Assembly: GCF_024708915.1 (NCBI RefSeq)
Contig: NZ_JANJXQ010000216.1
Coordinates: forward strand, 1-16,072
Length of the DNA: 16,072 nucleotides
Direction of reading: 5' to 3'
DNA from: Thiobacillus sp.
GTDB lineage: Bacteria; Pseudomonadota; Gammaproteobacteria; Burkholderiales; Thiobacillaceae
A model generated the notes under the pieces. The model worked only from the letters and a program-made list of their open reading frames with translations. It ran no database searches and was not told where the DNA came from. How positions within the stretch are numbered: position 1 is the first letter of the stretch; every line of letters starts with the position of its first letter. Both the position numbers and the translations under genes were made by a program. Positions 7,886-13,794 of the stretch are shown here, one piece after another.

Positions 7886-8920
7886 ATGCCCTCCCCTTTC
7901 ATTCTTGATCGCAGCAGCGTCACCCAGGTCATGGCCTGGGTACTGGCCGCGCTGCTGCCCGGCATTGCGGTGTACGTCTGGGCGTTCGGGCCGGGCATCC
8001 TCGTCACCCTGGCACTCGCCACCGTCACCGCGCTGGCCGCCGAGGCGGCGATGCTGAAAGCGCGCGGCTACCCGGCCAAACCTTTCCTCACCGACCTGTC
8101 GGCCATCGTCACCGCCTGGCTGCTGGCGCTCTCGCTGCCTTCGCTGGCGCCGTGGTGGCTGATCGTCACCGGTACGCTGTTTGCCATCGTGGTCGCCAAG
8201 CACCTGTACGGCGGCCTCGGGCAGAATATCTTCAATCCGGCGATGGTCGGCTACGCGGTGCTGATCGTGTCGTTCCCGCTGCAGATGACGCAGTGGACGG
8301 CCCCGCTCGAACTGACTTCAGCCTCCCTCACCCTGGCGCAAAGTGCGGCGGTTATTTTCGGCGGCGACGCACCGAAGACCACACTCGACGCCGTCACCAT
8401 GGCGACGCCGCTGGACTCGCTGCGCACCGGCCTGCTGCAGCAGCAGACCGTCGACGAAATCATGACGCAGCCGATTTTCGGCCATTACGGCGGCATCGGC
8501 TTCGAGTGGCTGGCGGCGGCGTTCCTGCTCGGCGGCCTCGTGCTGTGGGCCTTGCGCATCATCAGCTGGCAGGTGCCGCTGGCGTTCCTCGCCGGCATCT
8601 GGCTCACCGCGGGCTTCCTGCACTTCTTCGACGCCGGGCGCTTCGGCGCGCCGTGGTTCCATCTGTTCGCGCCGTCGGTGATGCTCGGCGCATTCTTCAT
8701 CGCCACCGACCCGGTATCCGGCGCCACGACGCCGCGCGGCAAGCTGATTTTCGGCCTCGGCGCGGGCTTTCTCACCATTGTCATCCGCACCTGGGGCGGC
8801 TATCCCGACGGCGTCGCGTTTGCCATCCTGCTGATGAACCTGTGCGTGCCGCTGATCGATCAATACACCCAGCCGCGCATTTATGGCGGCGCGAAAAAGA
8901 CCAAGGCGCCGCCCGCATGA
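7886..8920 (+). CDS. rsxD: Electron transport complex subunit RsxD (RnfD), covalent-FMN membrane protein
   Basis: Integral membrane subunit of 344 residues with roughly nine or ten helices, homologous to NqrB. The flavinylation motif Dxx[ST]xAT is present as DAVTMAT (168-174), so FMN should be attached by ApbE to Thr174, followed by PLDSL as in relatives. Other hallmarks are KHLYGGLGQNIFNPAMVGY (about 111-129), FFIATDPVSGATTPRGKLIFG (about 270-290) and YPDGVAFAILLMNLCVPLID near the end. It is the only gene of the complex not overlapping its predecessor: GGAAG at 7871-7875 lies 10 bases before the ATG and gives it its own ribosome binding site. Its TGA overlaps the rsxG ATG (ATGA). Confidence 0.96.
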   Translation: MPSPFILDRSSVTQVMAWVLAALLPGIAVYVWAFGPGILVTLALATVTALAAEAAMLKARGYPAKPFLTDLSAIVTAWLLALSLPSLAPWWLIVTGTLFAIVVAKHLYGGLGQNIFNPAMVGYAVLIVSFPLQMTQWTAPLELTSASLTLAQSAAVIFGGDAPKTTLDAVTMATPLDSLRTGLLQQQTVDEIMTQPIFGHYGGIGFEWLAAAFLLGGLVLWALRIISWQVPLAFLAGIWLTAGFLHFFDAGRFGAPWFHLFAPSVMLGAFFIATDPVSGATTPRGKLIFGLGAGFLTIVIRTWGGYPDGVAFAILLMNLCVPLIDQYTQPRIYGGAKKTKAPPA

Positions 8921-9570
8921 CGCCGCAAATCCGGACGGCCCTGCGTAACGCACTGCGCACCGGCCTCATCCTGTTCGTGTTTTCGCTGATCGGTACCGTG
9001 ATGCTGGCGTTCACCCACGACCGCACCGAGCCGACCATCGCCCGCAGCCAGCAGGCGGAGAAACTTGCGCTCATCAGCCAGGTATTGCCCGCCGCCCTGT
9101 ACGACAACGACCTGCTGGCCAGCCAGCAAAACGTGCCGCCGGACGCGCTGCTCGGCACCCGCAAGCCTTCGGCGATATGGATCGCCCGCCGTGGCGGCGC
9201 AGTCAGCGGCGTGGTACTGGAAGCCGTCGCGCCGGACGGCTACAGCGGCGATATCGCCTTGCTGATCGGTATCGACATCGACGGCAAGGTGACCGGCGTG
9301 CGCGTCACCGCGCACCGCGAAACACCGGGACTGGGCGATTACATCGACCGCGCCAAAAGTGCCTGGATCGACCAGTTTGCCGGCAAGTCGCTGACCGCCC
9401 CGCCGCCCAAGCACTGGAAAGTGGCGAAGGACGGCGGCGTCTTCGACGCCCGCGCCGGCGCCACCATCACCCCGCGCGCTGTGGTCAAGGCGGTCAAAAG
9501 CGCGCTAGACTACTTTGCGCACCGCCGCGCCGCACTGGCGGCCACGCCCGAGCCAGGAGTCCAACCATGA
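8917..9570 (+). CDS. rsxG: Electron transport complex subunit RsxG (RnfG), covalent-FMN protein
   Basis: Protein of 217 residues with one N-terminal membrane anchor (about 14-33) and a periplasmic FMN-binding domain related to NqrC. The segment VTGVRVTAHRETPGLGDYID and the closing DARAGATITPRAVVKAVKSALDYF are diagnostic. FMN should be linked by ApbE to Thr183 in GAT; the usual Ser/Thr three residues before it is Ala180 here, a small departure from the Dxx[ST]GAT consensus. The gene overlaps rsxD and rsxE by ATGA at both ends. No apbE gene is in the window, so the flavin transferase must be encoded elsewhere. Confidence 0.95.
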   Translation: MTPQIRTALRNALRTGLILFVFSLIGTVMLAFTHDRTEPTIARSQQAEKLALISQVLPAALYDNDLLASQQNVPPDALLGTRKPSAIWIARRGGAVSGVVLEAVAPDGYSGDIALLIGIDIDGKVTGVRVTAHRETPGLGDYIDRAKSAWIDQFAGKSLTAPPPKHWKVAKDGGVFDARAGATITPRAVVKAVKSALDYFAHRRAALAATPEPGVQP

Positions 9571-10244
9571 TCACCGCAACAGAATTCCGCAGCCTGTTTC
9601 ACAACGGCCTCGTCAAGCAAAACGCCGGGCTGGTGCAGCTGCTCGGCCTGTGCCCGTTGCTGGCGATCAGCAACAACGTCGTCAACGCGCTGTCGCTGGG
9701 GCTGGCGACCACGCTGGTGATGGCCGCCTCCAGCGGGGCGGTGTCGGGCGCGCGCCATTTCGTGCCGAACGAAATCCGCATTCCCGTGTTCGTGCTCATC
9801 ATCGCCGCGCTGGTCACGGTGATCGATCTGACGATGAACGCCTTCGTGCACCCGCTGTATCTGGTGCTGGGGATCTTCATCCCGCTGATCACCACCAACT
9901 GCATCGTGCTGGCGCGCGCCGACGCGTTTGCCGCCAAGAATCGCCCGCTGCACAGCGTGGTCGATGCGATTGCGATGGGCCTGGGCCTGACGCTGGTGCT
10001 GGTGGTGCTGGGCGCGATCCGCGAACTCGCCGGGCAGGGCACGCTGCTGTCCGGCATCGACCTGGTGTTCGGCGAGGAGGCCAAACAATTCGTGCTGCAC
10101 CTGCTGCCCGGCTACAAGGGCTTTCTGCTGGCGATCCTGCCGCCCGGCGCCTTCATCGCGCTGGGGCTGCTGATCGCCGCGAACAACTGGAACAAGGCGC
10201 GTGCCGAACAGCGCGCCCGCGCGGCCGTGCCGGTTGCGGCATGA
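9567..10244 (+). CDS. rsxE: Electron transport complex subunit RsxE (RnfE)
   Basis: Integral membrane subunit of 225 residues, about six helices, a paralog of RsxA with inverted topology in the membrane. The shared signatures are LGLCPLLAISNN (about 27-38) and GIFIPLITTNCIVLARADAFA (about 102-122). Cys29 and Cys112 correspond to the RsxA cysteines that complete the intramembrane iron-sulfur centre. The C-terminal KGFLLAILPPGAFIALGLLIAANNW is also typical, followed by a short basic/Ala tail. Start and stop both sit in ATGA overlaps: upstream with rsxG and downstream with a 50-residue basic protein. The order A-B-C-D-G-E is the standard Rnf/Rsx order. Confidence 0.96.
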   Translation: MITATEFRSLFHNGLVKQNAGLVQLLGLCPLLAISNNVVNALSLGLATTLVMAASSGAVSGARHFVPNEIRIPVFVLIIAALVTVIDLTMNAFVHPLYLVLGIFIPLITTNCIVLARADAFAAKNRPLHSVVDAIAMGLGLTLVLVVLGAIRELAGQGTLLSGIDLVFGEEAKQFVLHLLPGYKGFLLAILPPGAFIALGLLIAANNWNKARAEQRARAAVPVAA

Positions 10245-10393
10245 AGCCGCCACTGAAAAAGCGCGTTCCCAAGCCGCGCAACCCCTATGTCGCGCTGGCG
10301 ATCCAGCGCCGCGCCGGCGAACACGAAAAATCGGCCGGCGCCAAGCGGCAAGCCGAAAAACAGGCATTGAAAAAATCGCTCGATACGCAGTGA
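10241..10393 (+). CDS. Small basic protein, translationally coupled to rsxE
   Basis: Protein of 50 residues with 9 Lys and 5 Arg against 4 acidic residues, net charge about +10. The first 13 residues are Lys/Pro-rich, then comes NPYVALAIQRRAGEHEKS (14-31), and the rest is a charged, probably helical stretch. No membrane helix, signal peptide, Cys or zinc motif. The ATG overlaps the rsxE stop (ATGA), the same arrangement as most junctions of the operon, and this supports it as a real gene. I recall similar short 'NPxVAxAxxRxAGxHxKS' proteins annotated as hypothetical in proteobacteria, but cannot confirm this. Function is unknown: the charge suggests RNA, ribosome or acidic-lipid binding, and the position suggests a link to the Rsx complex or to nth, which starts 22 bases later. 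Confidence 0.7.
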   Translation: MKPPLKKRVPKPRNPYVALAIQRRAGEHEKSAGAKRQAEKQALKKSLDTQ

Positions 10394-10415
10394 CGCGCCG
10401 CATGCCAAGCTCGCC

Positions 10416-11132
10416 ATGAATCCAGCCAAACGCCGCGAAATCTTCAGCCGTCTGCGCGCGGCCAATCCACATCCCACCACCGAGCTTGAATACGCCACGC
10501 CATTCGAACTGCTGGTGGCGGTGGTGCTCTCGGCGCAGGCCACCGACAAGGGGGTGAACCTGGCGACGCGCAGACTGTTTCCGGTGGCCAACACCCCCGA
10601 AGCCATCTACGCGCTGGGCGAGGCGGGTTTGGCGGACACCATCAAGAGCATCGGCCTCTACAAGAGCAAGGCCCGGCATCTCATCGCCGCCTGCCGGATG
10701 CTGGTCGAGCAGCACGGCAGCCGGGTCCCCGCCGAGCGCGCCGCGCTCGAAGCGCTGCCCGGCGTGGGACGCAAAACCGCCAACGTAATTCTGAACACCG
10801 CATTCGGCCAGCCGACCATGGCGGTCGACACCCACATCTTCCGCGTCGCCAACCGCACCGGCCTGGCGCCCGGCAAGACCGTGCTGGAGGTGGAAAAAAA
10901 GCTGCTCAAGACCATCCCCGCCGAATTCCGCATCGACGCCCACCACTGGCTGATCCTGCACGGCCGCTACGTGTGCCAGGCCAGAAAGCCGAAATGCCCC
11001 GCATGCCTCATTGCGGATCTGTGCGAGTACAAGGACAAGACCTGGCCTGCAGCCGAGGGAATGAAAAAACGCAGCGCCAAAACCGCCCTCTCCCCAACCC
11101 TCTCCCGCACGCGGGAGAGGGGGCAAACGTAA
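10416..11132 (+). CDS. nth: Endonuclease III (DNA glycosylase/AP lyase)
   Basis: Base-excision repair glycosylase that removes oxidised pyrimidines and cleaves the abasic site. Key residues fall where they do in E. coli Nth: helix-hairpin-helix LPGVGRKTANV with catalytic Lys120, catalytic Asp138 in VDTHIFRV, and the 4Fe-4S cluster ligands Cys187, Cys194, Cys197 and Cys203 (C-x6-C-x2-C-x5-C). The protein has 238 residues against 211 in E. coli; the excess is at the C-terminus, where about the last 15 residues (from 224) are encoded by a dispersed GC-rich hairpin repeat. ATG 10416 gives the standard N-terminus. The stop overlaps a five-codon mini-ORF (TAATG). Linkage of nth to rsxE is conserved in enterobacteria and elsewhere. 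Confidence 0.97.
   Translation: MNPAKRREIFSRLRAANPHPTTELEYATPFELLVAVVLSAQATDKGVNLATRRLFPVANTPEAIYALGEAGLADTIKSIGLYKSKARHLIAACRMLVEQHGSRVPAERAALEALPGVGRKTANVILNTAFGQPTMAVDTHIFRVANRTGLAPGKTVLEVEKKLLKTIPAEFRIDAHHWLILHGRYVCQARKPKCPACLIADLCEYKDKTWPAAEGMKKRSAKTALSPTLSRTRERGQT
11086..11124. repeat. Dispersed GC-rich hairpin repeat at the 3' end of nth
   Basis: CCCTCTCCCGC at 11098-11108 and GCGGGAGAGGG at 11111-11121 form a perfect 11-bp inverted repeat around two bases, preceded by a second CCCTCTCCCC-like block from about 11086. Its reading as SPTLSRTRERG on this strand and PLPRAGEGWGEG on the other is a familiar annotation artefact from many proteobacterial genomes, where the element occurs in many copies. 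Here it lies inside the nth reading frame just before the stop. It may act as a weak attenuator or 3'-end stabiliser. Confidence 0.75.
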
Positions 11133-11148
11133 TGCCCAAGACGACTTG

Positions 11149-11583
11149 ATGTTTAATCCCAGCCGCGACCAGGTGCGCCAGTTCTTCTTCGACGTGTGGG
11201 CGAAATACCGCGCCGGACAGCCGCTGGCAGGCGCGGAGCAGCCGGCGCTCGATGCCGTGCTGGCGCACCCCGAATACCACGCCCTGCTCGATCAGCCGGA
11301 TCGCTACAAGGTGCGGGATTACCTGCCCGAATCCGGCGAAACCAATCCCTTCCTGCATCTTTCCATGCACCTGGCGATCAGCGAGCAGCTCTCGGTCGAC
11401 CAGCCGCCGGGCATCCGCGAACGCTACCAGCAACTGCTCAAGCGCTGCGGCAACGAAATGGACGCCCAGCATGACCTCATGGACTGCCTCGCGGAAATGA
11501 TCTGGCAGGTCCAGCGCAACCGGACGGCGTTCGATTCGGCGGCGTATCTGCGCTGCCTGGATCAAAAGCTCGGCGCCGCCTGA
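11149..11583 (+). CDS. DUF1841 family protein
   Basis: Soluble protein of 144 residues matching the DUF1841 family of beta- and gammaproteobacteria across its length. Signatures are MFNPSRDQVRQFFFDVWAKY at the N-terminus, HPEYH with Lys/Tyr-rich region after it, the very conserved ETNPFLHLSMHLAISEQLSVDQPPGI (about 63-88), and AQHDLMDCLAEMIWQVQRN near the C-terminus. The family has no established function; the conserved His residues (HLSMH and AQHDLMDC) could bind a metal, which is inference. ATG 11149 matches the usual N-terminus and overlaps the stop of a five-codon mini-ORF (TGATG). The gene lies 16 bases after nth and is followed by a strong stem-loop. Confidence 0.88.
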   Translation: MFNPSRDQVRQFFFDVWAKYRAGQPLAGAEQPALDAVLAHPEYHALLDQPDRYKVRDYLPESGETNPFLHLSMHLAISEQLSVDQPPGIRERYQQLLKRCGNEMDAQHDLMDCLAEMIWQVQRNRTAFDSAAYLRCLDQKLGAA

Positions 11584-11588
11584 CCGCC

Positions 11589-11628
11589 GCCCGCCGGCGC
11601 GCGGACTTCGCGCAGCGGGCTTCATTTT
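11589..11628 (+). terminator. Rho-independent terminator after the rsx-nth-DUF1841 block
   Basis: GCCCGC (11589-11594) pairs with GCGGGC (11615-11620), and inside it GCGCG (11597-11601) pairs with CGCGC (11609-11613) across a seven-base loop. TTCATTTT follows at 11621-11628. It begins six bases after the DUF1841 stop. The T-tract is interrupted by one C and one A, so efficiency is uncertain. Confidence 0.7.
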
Positions 11629-11835
11629 GTCGAAATCCTGTCGATAACACTGCTGAAAATACGACAGCGGCGCCTCAAGGCCTCGCTGCATGCCGGCCGC
11701 CCCCACACGGCCATTGATAGCCCGGCACCCATTCAGCCTGAAGATGCCGCCGCGCGGATGGCAGCCGCAATGCATTCAGGCCGGGATTTGCCGACCCGCA
11801 ACAGCATCCATTCGCTTCACCGAAAACAGGTTGAT
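11629..11835 (+). other. Intergenic leader of the HDOD-GGDEF gene
   Basis: About 207 bases between the terminator and the next start codon. TGTCGA occurs twice within 20 bases (near 11628 and 11639). No convincing -35/-10 pair, riboswitch-like fold or short gene was recognised. In-frame open codons reach back to 11758 but the added residues are not protein-like for this family. Confidence 0.4.
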
Positions 11836-13722
11836 ATGACACAGGTTGAACAACTCAAAATCAGCGGCCAGTTGCCCAGTCCACGGGGGGTTGCGCTGGC
11901 CGTGCTTGAGTTATCCCGGCGCGAGAACGCAACCCTGAGCGAAATCGCCCGGGTGGTGCAGACCGACCCCGCACTGTCCGGACGGCTGATCAAGCTGGCG
12001 AACGCCGCTTCGCACGGCGCGCGCCCGGTGGTATCGGTGCAGGAAGCCGTGGTACGCCAGGGCATGGCGACGGTGCGCCAGCTTGCGCTGGGGTTTTCGC
12101 TGCTGGACCAGTATCGCGCCGGCGCGTGCGAAGCATTCGACTACCAGGGATACTGGGCGCATTCGCTGCTGATGGGGCTGACCATGCAGGCGCTGGGCGC
12201 GCGGATGCCGGTAGGCGCAGCCGACGAGCTGTTCGTCTGCGGCTTGCTGGCCCAGGTGGGGCAGCTGGCGCTGGCAACCGCCTACCCCGACGACTACAAC
12301 GCGGTCCTGACGGCGCATCATGCCGACCCCGCGCAGCCGATCATTGCCCAGGAACGCGCCCGCCTGGAAACCGACCATAGCGAACTGGGCATCGTGATGC
12401 TGACCGATTGGGGCATCCCCAAAGTCTTCACCGAGCCGCTCGCCCATTACGAGAACCCGGATCGTCCCTGTTTTCCCCGCGACTCGCGGACCAGCAGCCT
12501 GACGCTGATGCTGCGGCTGTCGCACCTGCTCGCCAACCTCGGATTGGCGGATGCCGCCGAGCGCCCGAAACTGGCGCGGGAATGGATGGCGCTGGCGGCC
12601 GAACTCGACATCCCGCAGGAAGCTGCCGGAGACTTCATCGACGACGTGATCGCCAGTTGGCACGACTGGGGCGCGCTGCTGAAGATTCCGACGACGATCC
12701 TGCCGCCCTTTGCCGAAATCAGCCATGGTCACGCGGAGGCCACGGAAGACGAGGCGCCGCTGCGCATCGTGGTGGCAGACGGCAATGCCTTCAGCCGCCG
12801 CAAAATCATGGCGCTGCTGGTCGAGGACAGCGGCCACATCGTCTATCCGGCGGACAACGGCAACACTGCACTGGCGCTGGCGATGGAAGTGCTCCCGCAG
12901 GTCATCATCGCGCACTACAACCTGCCGCAGCTCGACGGCCCGGAATTGTGCCAGGCCTTGCGCGCGACCGAAGAAGGCCGCCGCATGCATATTCTGCTGA
13001 TGGCCGACGATCACGGCGAAGCGCAGCTGACACGCGCCTACGAAGTCGACGCGGATGGCTACGCCCCCAGCACCATCAGCGCCAAGGGGCTGCGTACACG
13101 GCTGAACGCTGCGCAGCGCCTGGTGCGATTGCAAAACGCCTGGGAAAAGGACCGCACGCAGCTGCGCCAGATCGCCGCCGAGCTGGCCGTGGCCAACCGG
13201 CGGCTGGCGAATGCCGCGCTGACCGACCTGCTGACCGGGCTGCCCAACCGCCGTTCGGCGATGGATCAGCTCGAACAGGCGTGGAACGCCGCTTCGCGCT
13301 CCGGTGCGCCGCTTGCGGTGATGGTGATCGATATCGACCACTTCAAGCACATCAACGACACCTACGGCCACGCCGCGGGCGACAGCGTCCTGCGCGAAGC
13401 GGCCGACACCCTGCGCATGTCGGCACGCCGGGGGGACAGCGTCTGCCGGATCGGCGGCGAGGAGTTCCTGGTCATTTGCCCCAATACCGACCTCAAGGCC
13501 GCGCTGCTGTCGGCCGAACGCCTGCGCGCCACCCTGGAAGCCAAAAGAGTCACCATCGGGCAGACGGCAAAAACCATCACCGCCAGCATCGGCGTGGCCG
13601 CCCGCGAAGCCGGCACCGTGGATAGCGATTCACTGGTCAGCACCGCCGACCAGGCGCTCTACGCGGCCAAGAAGGCCGGGCGCAACCGGACCTGCACCCG
13701 CCAGCATCCGCCGCCGCATTGA
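11836..13722 (+). CDS. HDOD - degenerate receiver - GGDEF diguanylate cyclase
   Basis: Cytosolic regulator of 628 residues. An HDOD domain fills about residues 10-210 (LPSPRGVALAVLELSRRE, TDPALSGRLIKLANAAS, YWAHSLLMG); the usual HD dyad of GLLHDIG is AQ in GLLAQVG (137-142). A receiver-like domain follows at about 308-430 but lacks the key residues: the phosphoacceptor Asp is His360 (IIAHYNLPQLDG), and only one acidic residue (Asp315) remains of the metal pocket. The GGDEF domain (about 460-617) looks active: GGEEF at 540-544, Asp499 and Asp501 in DIDHFKHIND, and the inhibitory RxxD site at 531-534. It should therefore make cyclic di-GMP under feedback control. ATG 11836 has an AGG six bases before it and matches family length. 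Transcribed alone. Confidence 0.9.
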   Translation: MTQVEQLKISGQLPSPRGVALAVLELSRRENATLSEIARVVQTDPALSGRLIKLANAASHGARPVVSVQEAVVRQGMATVRQLALGFSLLDQYRAGACEAFDYQGYWAHSLLMGLTMQALGARMPVGAADELFVCGLLAQVGQLALATAYPDDYNAVLTAHHADPAQPIIAQERARLETDHSELGIVMLTDWGIPKVFTEPLAHYENPDRPCFPRDSRTSSLTLMLRLSHLLANLGLADAAERPKLAREWMALAAELDIPQEAAGDFIDDVIASWHDWGALLKIPTTILPPFAEISHGHAEATEDEAPLRIVVADGNAFSRRKIMALLVEDSGHIVYPADNGNTALALAMEVLPQVIIAHYNLPQLDGPELCQALRATEEGRRMHILLMADDHGEAQLTRAYEVDADGYAPSTISAKGLRTRLNAAQRLVRLQNAWEKDRTQLRQIAAELAVANRRLANAALTDLLTGLPNRRSAMDQLEQAWNAASRSGAPLAVMVIDIDHFKHINDTYGHAAGDSVLREAADTLRMSARRGDSVCRIGGEEFLVICPNTDLKAALLSAERLRATLEAKRVTIGQTAKTITASIGVAAREAGTVDSDSLVSTADQALYAAKKAGRNRTCTRQHPPPH

Positions 13723-13742
13723 CGCGGCAAGCAGGCCGCCGC

Positions 13743-13794
13743 ACAGGGACGGCGCCCTGTAAGCGGCAAACCGCGCCCGCATCGCCGCTTACAG
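13743..13794. terminator. Two overlapping hairpins at a convergent gene end
   Basis: ACAGGG (13743-13748) pairs with CCCTGT (13755-13760). CTGTAAGCGGC (13757-13767) pairs perfectly with GCCGCTTACAG (13784-13794) around a 16-base loop, and includes the stop codon of the minus-strand gene. The two stems share CTGT at 13757-13760 and cannot both form fully. There is no T-run on either side, so this could be a bidirectional terminator of the weak type, or an RNA 3'-end structure. Confidence 0.5.

Noticed and set aside
11627..11660. Possible promoter TTGTCG ... GAAAAT ahead of the HDOD-GGDEF gene
   Set aside because: The spacing is about 22 bases and no better -10 box lies at 16-18 bases.
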